From the NCBI GenBank assembly GCA_900539725.1, contig UQDI01000029.1:1-18833 (forward strand): a stretch of DNA of 18,833 nt, read 5' to 3'. This document shows positions 1 to 7,533 of the stretch, piece after piece. A program made the translations under genes and the position numbers. Below the pieces are notes generated by a model. That model did not search any database, was not told the DNA's origin, and saw nothing but the letters and a program-made list of their open reading frames with translations. Position 1 is the stretch's first letter; the number at the start of each line of letters is the position of its first letter. This stretch comes from an uncultured Eubacteriales bacterium. GTDB lineage: Bacteria > Bacillota > Clostridia > Tissierellales > Peptoniphilaceae.

Positions 1-6
1 TTTTAT

Positions 7-47
7 CAAAAAAATATCTATTGAGGTTTTACTCCCCAATAGATATT
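7..47 (-). terminator. Rho-independent terminator, minus strand
   Basis: A perfect 11-bp stem (13-23 with 37-47, AATATCTATTG / CAATAGATATT) is followed on the minus strand by a run of seven T (complement of 7-13, overlapping the stem end). This fits the end of the minus-strand pst-pho transcript, leaving a 3' untranslated stretch of about 370 nt that contains the two repeats below. Reading on the plus strand there is no T-run directly after the hairpin. Confidence 0.75.
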
Positions 48-160
48 ATACAGCCATTTTTTATAGCGTCTTTATTTTTATTGATTAGGCTCGCTTGATT
101 TATATTTATTTTTTTATTTTAAGGAATATTTCTTTATTCACAAAAATTATTTATTTTACC

Positions 161-222
161 CTGGATCATAAATTGACCATGGGACTTCGCAGAGCAAGCG
201 AGTTCAAGGGCTCACTTGAATG
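161..222. repeat. Intergenic hairpin repeat, minimal copy (A)
   Basis: Positions 161-195 are almost identical to 279-313 of copy B. The copy then jumps straight to the far end of the element, forming a compact hairpin: CAAGCGAG (195-202), loop TTCAAGGG, CTCACTTG (211-218), with one mismatch. Compared with B and C it lacks the internal module. That module is flanked in C by two AACGAG direct repeats, so A looks like a deletion product of recombination between them, or the ancestral short form. Confidence 0.75.
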
Positions 223-278
223 TAAAATTTCGTATTTAATAAAAAATATCTTTATTCACTAACTTTTCTCTATTTACT

Positions 279-420
279 CTGGATCATAAATTGACCATGG
301 GACTTCGCAGAGCAAACGCGATGATTGGACGATGTGGACTGACGAAGCAAGCGGAACGTACTAAACGTACACGAGCATTGCCGAGGAAGGAACGAGTTCA
401 AGGGCGCGTTTGAATGCGAA
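279..420. repeat. Intergenic hairpin repeat, full copy (B)
   Basis: Full-length copy of the same element, ending at the phoR stop codon. Its right part (303-420) closely matches the reverse complement of 14161-14280 (copy C). The ends pair perfectly: CAAACGCG (313-320) with CGCGTTTG (405-412). In copy C the equivalent ends are CAAACGAG and CTCGTTTG, so both sides changed together and pairing was kept. No credible ORF is present. It lies in the 3' untranslated region of the pho operon. Confidence 0.8.
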
Positions 421-2100
421 CTAAGCTTTGAAGATCACTTTCATAGTAGTTCCTTCGCCCACAGTACTCATCACATCTATCGATCCACCCATATCTTCAA
501 CTATATGCTTAACTATGGATAGACCAAGGCCTGTTGAGTTTGTATTTCTATTTCTTCCCTTGTCGACCATGTAGAAGCGCTCGAATATACGAGGGATTTC
601 GTCTTTCTCAAGGCCGATCCCTGTGTCTGAAATTTTGCTTATGATATTGTCTCCGCGTTTTTCGACGGAGATTGTAAGCTTGCCGCCATCTTTATTGTAC
701 TTGATAGCGTTTGAGATTAGGTTTCTATAAAGCTCTGAAAGCATGCCAAGTGGCACGTTTTTCTTAAGTCCATCTTCGATGTGGCACTCTACTGATAAAT
801 TTTTCGCGTCAATTTTGCCCTTATATAGCTCTAAGATATTCTCTATAGTCTCTTTAATCGAAACTTCTTCTTCGCTCTTTAGCTCTGGTCTTTCGTCTAG
901 CTTCGATATCATGATGATGTTATCGATCAAGCGTAGCATTTGACCTGCTTCGTCAAAGATGATGCCGGAGAATTTTTTGATGTCCTCTTCCTTAACCATG
1001 CCGTTCTTAATTAGCTCTGCGTAGCCAGATATCGATGTTAGCGGGCTCTTTAGCTCGTGCGAAACGTTCGCGGAGAATTCGCGTCTAAGCTTTTCGGCCT
1101 TTTTCTCGTCGTTTACGTCAAGAACTAGCATGATGATGCCTGTAAGGGCACTGCCATTCTCAATTGGGGAAAGATATATCTTTAGGTTGTCTTCGTCGAC
1201 CATGATCTCGAAGCTCGATGACTTGTGCGTTTGAATTAAATCATTTAGTCTAGTAGATACCTCTTGGCTCCTTGTTAGTCTCACGACGTCCATCTCTGTA
1301 TAATCAGTTTGCATATTTGACTTAAATAGCTTCTTCGACGCGTCGTTGAGCTGAACGACCTTTAAGTCAGTGTCAATGAGTACCAGGCCTTCGTTCATGT
1401 TTCTAAGTATCTCATTTACTGTTGATTCCTTAGTTTCAAGGCTTTCTATATAGCCTTTGATGTCTTTATTTTTTCTCTCTATAGTCCTTATGAATGGACT
1501 TAGTTCGTCGTAAACGTCGATTTTAGCTGTATTGAAGTCGTCTCTGTGTAAGTGCTCTGCAGCGTAATCGATAGGCAATAGCAGTTTGTCTACGAGTTTT
1601 TTGTTTATTAGTAAAAGCACTAGGATCAATAGTATTGACATAAGTAGTATAAGTGGAACTACTTTCATAAATGAGCCAAGTATTGATTCTGTTTGCTTTG
1701 ATAGCCTTATTACGTTGCCGTCCGCCATGAGAGAAGCGTAGTAGTATGTGTTTTTATTAAGTGTATTTGATAGTCTCACGTCTTTGCCGATGTTTCCGTT
1801 TAAGGCTTCTTTAATCTCTTTTCTTCCCGCATGGTTCTCCATAGTAGATGGGTCAGAGAAGTTGTCGTAGATGACTGCGCCACTTGGATCTACTACAGTT
1901 GCGCGGATATTGTTATTAAAGGTGCCGATCTTTTCTAATGTCTCTACGTCCATTTGCGAAGCGAGTTTCAATTCGTCTTGTAGGTCTCTAAGCTCATTTG
2001 CGCTAGTATTTTTGTATGTTATAAGTACTGTTAGCGAGACGGTTATTAGTATAGTTAGAAAAAAGCAAATGGCGTAGGTGATGTTTAGTTTTTTCTTCAC
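421..2100 (-). CDS. phoR: Phosphate-sensing histidine kinase PhoR
   Basis: Membrane sensor kinase partner of PhoP, 559 residues. Transmembrane helix 1 is about residues 8-28 and helix 2 about 147-166, enclosing an extracytoplasmic domain of roughly 115 residues. A linker and a PAS-like domain follow (about 225-330). The dimerisation/phosphoacceptor box has His348 in SHELKSPL. The ATPase domain shows the N-box (Asn460, Asn464), DTGIG (492-496) and GLGLS (524-528). The start ATG overlaps the phoP stop by 4 bases (ATGA), so the two are translationally coupled. It is the last gene of the pst-pho operon. The family phosphorylates PhoP when phosphate is low, with Pst/PhoU as upstream signal; that role here is inferred from context. 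Confidence 0.93.
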   Translation of the reverse strand: MKKKLNITYAICFFLTILITVSLTVLITYKNTSANELRDLQDELKLASQMDVETLEKIGTFNNNIRATVVDPSGAVIYDNFSDPSTMENHAGRKEIKEALNGNIGKDVRLSNTLNKNTYYYASLMADGNVIRLSKQTESILGSFMKVVPLILLMSILLILVLLLINKKLVDKLLLPIDYAAEHLHRDDFNTAKIDVYDELSPFIRTIERKNKDIKGYIESLETKESTVNEILRNMNEGLVLIDTDLKVVQLNDASKKLFKSNMQTDYTEMDVVRLTRSQEVSTRLNDLIQTHKSSSFEIMVDEDNLKIYLSPIENGSALTGIIMLVLDVNDEKKAEKLRREFSANVSHELKSPLTSISGYAELIKNGMVKEEDIKKFSGIIFDEAGQMLRLIDNIIMISKLDERPELKSEEEVSIKETIENILELYKGKIDAKNLSVECHIEDGLKKNVPLGMLSELYRNLISNAIKYNKDGGKLTISVEKRGDNIISKISDTGIGLEKDEIPRIFERFYMVDKGRNRNTNSTGLGLSIVKHIVEDMGGSIDVMSTVGEGTTMKVIFKA

Positions 2101-2768
2101 TTTTCGTCACCAACCTTATAGCCAAGGCTTCTGATAGTCTTGATAATGCCTTGATATGGCTCAATCTTCGATCTTATCGAGGCGATGTGAACGTCAACGG
2201 TTCTTGTCTCTCCTTCAAAATCGTAGCCCCAGATCTTCTCTATAATCCTGTCTCTTGTTAGGACGATGTTTGGGTTCGATAGTAAAAAGTATAAGAGCTC
2301 AAACTCTTTATAAGTAAGGGAGATGGGCTTGCCATCAACTGTTGCGGTCCTTTTATCGTAGTCGAGTCTGATGCCAGCGTAATCAAGTACATCGCCAGCG
2401 TTCACTTTGCTGCGTCTAAGAAGGGCTCTGACCCTTGCTAAGAGCTCCAAGACGCTAAATGGCTTTGTGATGTAGTCATCGGCGCCTCTATCGAGCCCTG
2501 TAATCTTGTCAAACTCAGTAGTCTTAGCTGTTAGCATAATTACGGGGATGTTCTTTAGTGCGGCATCCCTCTTCATTTGATCAAGTATTTCAAGTCCGCT
2601 TGTGCCAGGCAGCATGATGTCGAGCATAACTAGCGTTGGCACTTCTTTTTTTACTCTTGCGAAGAACTCATCAGCATTCTCAAAGCCTTCAGCCTTGTAA
2701 TTTTCATTGTGCAGTGCATATAGAACTAGGTCCCTAATGCTCCTGTCGTCTTCAACTATATATATCAT
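2097..2768 (-). CDS. phoP: Phosphate response regulator PhoP (OmpR family)
   Basis: Two-domain response regulator of 223 residues, the usual length. Receiver domain: acidic pair Asp7-Asp8, phosphoacceptor Asp50 in MLDIMLPG, Thr80 and Lys102 in TKPF. The C-terminal winged-helix DNA-binding domain spans about 125-220, with the family's LTYKEFELL and RTVDVHI segments. It lies 8 bp after phoU and overlaps phoR. The expected target is the TTTACA-repeat region upstream of pstS (6922-6969), which would make the operon self-activating, because the regulators are at its distal end. Alternative names used for this family are PhoB and PhoP; assignment within the OmpR family rests on the pst context. Confidence 0.93.
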   Translation of the reverse strand: MIYIVEDDRSIRDLVLYALHNENYKAEGFENADEFFARVKKEVPTLVMLDIMLPGTSGLEILDQMKRDAALKNIPVIMLTAKTTEFDKITGLDRGADDYITKPFSVLELLARVRALLRRSKVNAGDVLDYAGIRLDYDKRTATVDGKPISLTYKEFELLYFLLSNPNIVLTRDRIIEKIWGYDFEGETRTVDVHIASIRSKIEPYQGIIKTIRSLGYKVGDEK

Positions 2769-2776
2769 AGCTCCTC

Positions 2777-3433
2777 CTACTCATAGTGCTTAGAAGTGAT
2801 TGAAAATACGCTCCAGTCCGCGATAGATTCTGCGTTGTCGCCGATTCTTTCGAAGTACTTCGCAATTTGTATGATGTCTATAAGCCTTAGAGCGTCATCT
2901 TTTTTATCGCCAATCTTCTCTACGACCTCACTCATTATGTGGCTGAATAAAGCGTCAATCTTGTCGTCAGAGGCGATGACCTTGTAGCTCTCTTCCAAAT
3001 CGCCAGTGATAAAGGCGTCAATCGCGCTCTTTAACATCTTCTTAGTCGATAGGCACATATCCAAAATCTCTTCAGTGAAGTCCTCGCCGATACTTACAAA
3101 ATTAAGTAGGCCAGCGACTTCAATCACGTGTCCGCCAATCTTTTCAACGTTTCTGATGATGTTTAAAGTAGACGAAACAAACCTTAAATCCTTCGCAACC
3201 GGTTGTTGAGTCGACATGATTTTAAGACATAGAGTCTCGATGTTTCTGTTATACTCGCGAATTTCGTCCTCTTTACTCTCAATCTCGTGAAGCTGATCTT
3301 TGATATCAGCATCCTCCACAGCCGTCTCTATAGTCACCTTCATGTCCATCAGCATCTTTTCAACGATAGCACTATATAAAATGATTTCATTCTTTAAATT
3401 TTCTAATTCATTAATGTATCTTGTTCTTACCAT
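2777..3433 (-). CDS. phoU: Phosphate signalling protein PhoU
   Basis: All-helical cytoplasmic protein of 218 residues, the normal PhoU length, made of two similar three-helix bundles (about 1-110 and 115-210). The typical acidic helices that bind metal clusters are present; the second repeat carries the recognisable stretch ending in YFERIGDNAESIADW (about 192-206). PhoU links the Pst transporter to the PhoR kinase and represses Pho signalling when phosphate is plentiful. It sits 15 bp after pstB and 8 bp before phoP, the standard place. A TATAAT-like string just before its start lies inside the ribosome-site region and is not taken as a promoter. Confidence 0.93.
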   Translation of the reverse strand: MVRTRYINELENLKNEIILYSAIVEKMLMDMKVTIETAVEDADIKDQLHEIESKEDEIREYNRNIETLCLKIMSTQQPVAKDLRFVSSTLNIIRNVEKIGGHVIEVAGLLNFVSIGEDFTEEILDMCLSTKKMLKSAIDAFITGDLEESYKVIASDDKIDALFSHIMSEVVEKIGDKKDDALRLIDIIQIAKYFERIGDNAESIADWSVFSITSKHYE

Positions 3434-3448
3434 GATTATACCCCTTTT

Positions 3449-4201
3449 TTAACCGAATCTACCAGTGATATAGTCTTCAGTCTTTTTATTTTTTGGATTT
3501 TGGAAAATGGCGCTCGTTTGATCCGATTCAATGATTTCGCCTTCAAAGAAGAAGGAGCAGTAGTCCGATATACGAGCCGCTTGTTGCATGTTGTGCGTCA
3601 CGATGACGATGGTGTAGCGGTCTTTTAGTGATTCGCATAATTCTTCGATCTTCGATGTCGATATTGGGTCAAGAGCCGATGTCGGCTCGTCCATCAATAG
3701 TACTTCCGGTTCAACAGCTAGTGCCCTTGCTATGCAAAGCCTTTGTTGCTGTCCTCCTGATATTTGAAGAGCGTTTCTCTTTAGTTTATCCTTTACCTCG
3801 TCCCAAAGAGCCGCACCTTGTAGTGATCTTTCTACTATGATGTCAAGGTCCTTTTTCTTCTTAATACCGTGCACACGGGGGCCATAAGCAATGTTATCGT
3901 AGATAGACATGCTGAATGGGTTTGGTTGCTGAAAAACCATGCCGACCCTCTTACGAAGCTCGTTCACATCAACTTTTGGAGCGTAGATGTCCTCGCCATC
4001 CAAAGTGATCTCGCCAGTGATTTTTACACCATCGACAAGATCATTCATTCTATTTAAACTCTTTAATAGCGTTGACTTACCACAGCCAGATGGGCCAATG
4101 AAAGCCGTGATTTTGTTCTCAGGCATATCCATAGACACATTCTTTAGCGCCTGAAAATCACCATAAAAGAGGTCAACATTTTTAACTTCAATTTTATTCA
4201 T
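3449..4201 (-). CDS. pstB: Phosphate ABC transporter ATP-binding protein PstB
   Basis: ATPase subunit of the high-affinity phosphate importer, 250 residues as usual. Walker A is GPSGCGKST (36-44), the Q-loop lies in VFQQPNPF (89-96), the ABC signature is ISGGQQQR (147-154), Walker B is VLLMDEP (167-173), and the switch histidine is in VTHNM. The segment QQPNPF and the C-terminal ITGRFG are hallmarks of PstB among ABC ATPases. Its ATG shares one base with the pstA stop (TAATG), indicating coupled translation with the permease pair. Confidence 0.97.
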   Translation of the reverse strand: MNKIEVKNVDLFYGDFQALKNVSMDMPENKITAFIGPSGCGKSTLLKSLNRMNDLVDGVKITGEITLDGEDIYAPKVDVNELRKRVGMVFQQPNPFSMSIYDNIAYGPRVHGIKKKKDLDIIVERSLQGAALWDEVKDKLKRNALQISGGQQQRLCIARALAVEPEVLLMDEPTSALDPISTSKIEELCESLKDRYTIVIVTHNMQQAARISDYCSFFFEGEIIESDQTSAIFQNPKNKKTEDYITGRFG

Positions 4202-5004
4202 TATTTCATAACCTTTCTTGATAATTTTGTTGAAAGCATATTGATAATTACAACCACAATCAGTAAAACAAAGGCAGTTGCAAAGCTTGCTTCAACGTGG
4301 AAGCCCTCGTCACTTAGTACGTACATGTGTAGGGCAAGCGTCCTTCCTGATTCGTTAAGCGCCTTTGGCATGGCAGTCGCAGTACCTAGAGTGTAGATAA
4401 ATGCAGCAGTTTCGCCGACGATTCTACCTATAGAAAGTATGATACCTGCCAAAATTCCGTTCATAGCTGGAGGTAAAACTACTTTGAATATCGTCGATAG
4501 TTTTCCTGCGCCTAGACCAAAAGAGGCCTTTCTAAACGAGTCAGGCACAGCTAGTATCGCTTCTTCCGACGTTCTTATTATGATTGGCAAAACCATGATG
4601 ATGGCGGTTAAGACGCACGCCATGATTGAGTATTGCATTTGAAGCTCATATACAAAGAAGATCATACCAAATAGACCGTAGATGATAGACGGGATACCAG
4701 CCAGTGACTCGGTACCAAGTCTAATGATCTTTACGATTTTCGAGCCCTTCTTCGAGTATTCACTTAGGTAAATGGCGCTCGCGACACCTATAGGCACGGC
4801 TACCAGTAAAGTGAGAACAACAACTACAAGCGTCACAATTAAGCTTGGCAGCATCGATACGTTTTCACTTGTGTACTTAGGCGCGAATAATGATAGCTTT
4901 AGGTTTGGTATACCATTGACCGAAATGTAAAGGATTATGAAGACAAGTGTAGCCAAAGTGAAGTAGGCAGCGACTTTGATCAGTATTTTCAAAAATTTAC
5001 TCAT
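4201..5004 (-). CDS. pstA: Phosphate ABC transporter permease PstA
   Basis: Integral membrane permease of 267 residues with about six hydrophobic helices. The cytoplasmic EAA loop that docks PstB is visible as FRKASFGLGAGKLSTIFKVV, followed by GIGR-like SIGRIVGETAAF. I choose the ATG at 5004, inside the end of pstC (overlap ATGAGTAA, 8 bases). A GTG further upstream at 5016 (adding MKRI) abuts the AAAGGA ribosome site and would leave almost no spacing. It forms the heteromeric pore with PstC. Confidence 0.94.
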   Translation of the reverse strand: MSKFLKILIKVAAYFTLATLVFIILYISVNGIPNLKLSLFAPKYTSENVSMLPSLIVTLVVVVLTLLVAVPIGVASAIYLSEYSKKGSKIVKIIRLGTESLAGIPSIIYGLFGMIFFVYELQMQYSIMACVLTAIIMVLPIIIRTSEEAILAVPDSFRKASFGLGAGKLSTIFKVVLPPAMNGILAGIILSIGRIVGETAAFIYTLGTATAMPKALNESGRTLALHMYVLSDEGFHVEASFATAFVLLIVVVIINMLSTKLSRKVMK

Positions 5005-5863
5005 AATTCTTTTCACTTCCTTTAATAAAGTAGAATATAGTGTTAATTATCAAAATGAAGATAAATAGGACCATGGCAGTCGCGACAAGTCCTTGTCTGT
5101 GCTTTGGTGTAGCGTATGCCATCTCTATAACTATATTTGTTGTAAGCGTTCTAACCCCTTGTGTAATGGAAGTTGGGATTCTAGGCTGATTACCTGCGAT
5201 TAAGTAAACAGCCATAGTTTCACCGATCGCTCTACCTATGCCTAAGATGAAAGAGGAGATGATCCCGCTCTTTGCGGCAGGTACAACGACTTTAAATATA
5301 CTTATTTCCTTACTTGCGCCGAGTGCTACTGAACCTTGGTAGAATGACTTTGGGACGGCTCTTAATGATGACTCACATATGGAGATTATAGTTGGAAGTA
5401 TCATTATTCCTAAAAGTAGGGATGCCGTTATTATATTCATGCCGTCACCGCCAAACGCCTTTCTTACAAGAGGCACAATAACTACAAGGGCAAAGAAACC
5501 ATATACAATTGAAGGGATGCCCGCCATTAGCTGAACGGCTGGCTCCAGTATTTTGTATGCTTTTTTATTGGCATAGAAAGCCATATATATGGCAGTCAAA
5601 AGTCCTATAGGCAGACCTATGATGATGGCGCCGAGCGTTGTATACACACTGCCAACTACCATTGACACGATACCGTAAGATGCGGGAACGTTTCTAGGAG
5701 CCCATACTTTGCCAAATAAAAATGCTTTTAGTCCGTACTCTTTTACAAATGGAATGCCTTCAGAAAAAATGAAGTAGCATATAAGTAATAGAGCAAAGAC
5801 AGATATTAGAGAGATGACAAAGAAGAAATACTTCATGAAATTCTCTTTAAAATTTTTATTCAT
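4997..5863 (-). CDS. pstC: Phosphate ABC transporter permease PstC
   Basis: Integral membrane permease of 288 residues, partner of PstA. An N-terminal cytoplasmic tail is followed by about six membrane helices. The EAA loop is visible as YQGSVALGASKEISIFKVVV, followed by ILGIGRAIGETMAV. The start has an AAGGAG ribosome site a few bases upstream. It is separated from pstS by 69 bp that hold a GC-rich hairpin (5885-5907), and it overlaps pstA at its 3' end. Confidence 0.94.
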   Translation of the reverse strand: MNKNFKENFMKYFFFVISLISVFALLLICYFIFSEGIPFVKEYGLKAFLFGKVWAPRNVPASYGIVSMVVGSVYTTLGAIIIGLPIGLLTAIYMAFYANKKAYKILEPAVQLMAGIPSIVYGFFALVVIVPLVRKAFGGDGMNIITASLLLGIMILPTIISICESSLRAVPKSFYQGSVALGASKEISIFKVVVPAAKSGIISSFILGIGRAIGETMAVYLIAGNQPRIPTSITQGVRTLTTNIVIEMAYATPKHRQGLVATAMVLFIFILIINTIFYFIKGSEKNYE

Positions 5864-5884
5864 AATTACTCCTTATAAAATTAT

Positions 5885-5907
5885 GGAGGGCTCAAATCTG
5901 GCCCTCC
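5885..5907 (-). terminator. Intra-operon hairpin between pstS and pstC
   Basis: A 7-bp perfect GC-rich stem (GGAGGGC 5885-5891 with GCCCTCC 5901-5907), loop 9 nt, is followed on the minus strand by ATAATTTTAT rather than an uninterrupted T-run. This looks like a leaky terminator or an mRNA-stabilising hairpin that gives more pstS than pstCAB message, a common arrangement for binding-protein genes. Function is inferred. Confidence 0.55.
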
Positions 5908-5932
5908 TCAAGAAATTTTCTTTTAGTCTAAA

Positions 5933-6868
5933 TTATTTAATATCTCCCCAAGTTTTTGTTTCACCTACGAAGATGGCTTTGATTTGATCAAGACTTAAAT
6001 CGTCTACAGCATTTTCATTGTTAACTATAACAGCGATACCGTCTTTAGCGATAACTACGTTAGTTAATTCAGCCTTTTCTTCGTCAGATAAGTCTCTTGA
6101 AGCCATACCTAAATCAGCTGCACCTTCGATAGCTGCTTGGATACCAGCAGATGATCCAGTTGATTGGATTTCGATCTTAACATCTGGATACATTTCCATG
6201 TATTTTTCAGCGAACTTTTCCATAAGTGGGGTAACAGAAGTTGATCCACCAACTACAAGCTTACCAGATTGAGAATTTTGTTTGTATTCAGCTGCTGCTG
6301 TGTCAACTTGAACGTATTTGTTTTCAAGAACCATTTCTTGACCTTCCTTAGACATCATAAAGTCGATGAAGTCCTTCTTAAGTCCGTCTGCTTCGCCCTT
6401 GTATACAATGTTGAATGGTCTTGCAATCTTATAAGAACCGTCTAAAACGTTATCAGCGCTAGCTTCAACGCCTTCAACCTTAGCAGCCTTAACGCTATCG
6501 TTTAAAGAACCTAAAGAGATGTAACCGATGGCGTTCTTGTCACCATTAACAGTCATTAGAACAGCGTTAGTAGATTTTTGAACAACAGCGTCAACAGTAG
6601 TTCTGTCAACCTTAGTGTCTCCGTCCTTTTCTTCGATACCAGTGATTTCGATGAAAGCTCCTCTAGTACCAGAACCGTCTTCTCTTGAAATTACAGTGAT
6701 AGGTTCGTTAGAAGCTTCAGGTGCTTGTTCTTCAGTTTTTTCTTCAGTATTTTCTTCTGTTTTTGTTTCAGTAGCTGTTTCAGCTGGTTTTTCTTCGTCC
6801 TTAGAGCAAGCTACTAGAGAGAATGCTAATACAAGTACTAGCAATAATGAAATTAATTTTTTTGTCAT
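5933..6868 (-). CDS. pstS: Phosphate-binding lipoprotein PstS, circularly permuted
   Basis: Surface lipoprotein that captures phosphate for PstCAB, 311 residues. A signal peptide ends in the lipobox LVAC with lipidated Cys21, followed by a Glu/Thr-rich tether (22-55). The two halves are in swapped order. Residues 57-189 correspond to the second half of ordinary PstS: VISREDGSGTRGAF, then AIGYISLG, then the RPFNIVYKGE and MSKEGQEMV segments. Residues 203-311 correspond to the first half: GGSTSVTP (207-214), TGSSAG (237-242), GMASRDL, DGIAVIVN, ending TWGDIK. In usual PstS the WxDI segment directly precedes the VSREDGSGTR segment, so the new termini fall exactly at that joint. A linker of about 13 residues (190-202) joins the old C and N termini. 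All expected phosphate-binding loops are present once, so the protein is probably functional. The start has AAGGAG 12 nt upstream. Confidence 0.9.
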   Translation of the reverse strand: MTKKLISLLLVLVLAFSLVACSKDEEKPAETATETKTEENTEEKTEEQAPEASNEPITVISREDGSGTRGAFIEITGIEEKDGDTKVDRTTVDAVVQKSTNAVLMTVNGDKNAIGYISLGSLNDSVKAAKVEGVEASADNVLDGSYKIARPFNIVYKGEADGLKKDFIDFMMSKEGQEMVLENKYVQVDTAAAEYKQNSQSGKLVVGGSTSVTPLMEKFAEKYMEMYPDVKIEIQSTGSSAGIQAAIEGAADLGMASRDLSDEEKAELTNVVIAKDGIAVIVNNENAVDDLSLDQIKAIFVGETKTWGDIK

Positions 6869-6906
6869 TTTTAAATAACACTCCTTTAAATTATTTTTAC
6901 AAGTTG

Positions 6907-6969
6907 ATTATAGTGGCCTTGTGTTAAGAATGTATATTAATTTTGTAAAGATTATGTAAAATATGTAAA
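6907..6969 (-). promoter_or_regulatory. pstS promoter with Pho-box-like repeats
   Basis: Read on the minus strand, a TATAAT -10 element (6907-6912) lies about 40 nt before the pstS start. Upstream are TTTACA hexamers at 6964-6969, 6955-6960 and 6944-6949, then TATACA at 6931-6936 and TTAACA at 6922-6927. Most follow about an 11-nt period, matching the known TT(A/C/T)ACA direct-repeat sites of Bacillus PhoP. There is no good -35 hexamer, as expected for an activator-dependent promoter. PhoP binding here is inferred. Confidence 0.7.
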
Positions 6970-6995
6970 ATTTTGCATTCGATTTGCGATCTTGG

Positions 6996-7095
6996 CTAGT
7001 TTCGAATTATTTTGTCGCTGCGGAGTGCGTTTAGCACACCTCACTCCAAAAAATTCTGCACAACGCCAATCTCATCAAATCGCTCTGCAAAATTT
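6996..7095. repeat. Intergenic hairpin repeat, short form (D1)
   Basis: The first 33 bases (6996-7028) and 7041-7064 are nearly identical to 18410-18442 and 18570-18593. The core is a hairpin GGAGTGC...CACTCC (7022-7028 with 7042-7047) containing an inner GTGC/GCAC stem. The right end (TCTGCAAAATTT) matches the end of copy C (14269-14280). It lies just upstream of the pst promoter region, outside any ORF. Confidence 0.75.
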
Positions 7096-7155
7096 ATTTA
7101 TATACATAATTGATTTTTTTCTTTGCGTGATTTTAATACAGTGACTATTTAATTA

Positions 7156-7406
7156 GAAAAGTGACTTTCACGAGCGCAGCCTTCGGAATAAATTGCAATT
7201 AGTGAGAAAAGATATGTTCCAAAAGCAGCGCATTGAGACAAATTGCTTCAATTGCTTTGCGTAGGACGACGGCCATAAATCCATCTAGTGGAGCGTAGCG
7301 TAACGAATATGGATTTATAGTCGGACAAGCTTAGCAATTGTCAATTTGTTGAACTAAGCTGCGTGGAACTATCTTTTTGATGTGCAAGCGAACGAAATCA
7401 CTTTTC
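7156..7406. repeat. Long imperfect palindrome, about 250 nt
   Basis: Nested arms pair over the whole stretch. GAAAAGTGA (7156-7164) pairs with TCACTTTTC (7398-7406). AAAAGAT..GTTCC..GCAGC (about 7207-7230) pairs with GCTGC..GGAAC..ATCTTTT (about 7359-7377). An ACAAATTG/CAATTGC block (about 7238-7257) pairs with GCAATTG/CAATTTGT (about 7333-7349). The tip is a perfect 10-bp stem ATAAATCCAT (7275-7284) with ATGGATTTAT (7309-7318). The 24-nt loop contains GGAGCGTAGCG (7290-7300). No protein coding is evident. It could be a structured RNA, a DNA cruciform element or a non-autonomous mobile element. Confidence 0.7.
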
Positions 7407-7533
7407 GATGAATAAGCAAATAAAACAGATTTCGCAAAAAGTCTTTCTCGTGAAAAATGTTTTTTTAATAAGATTACCCAGACTATATATTAAAAGGAAG
7501 AGAAGTGTAAGTAAAAGAAAAAAATCAATCCCC

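Noticed and set aside
3420..3445. TATAAT-like promoter just before phoU
   Set aside because: It lies 2 nt from the start codon, so transcription would begin inside the gene; it overlaps the ribosome-site region and has no matching -35.
5933..6868. PstS as a truncated or frameshifted gene
   Set aside because: The abrupt end at WGDIK looks like truncation, but the missing half is present at the N-terminal side, complete and in one frame, so permutation explains it better.
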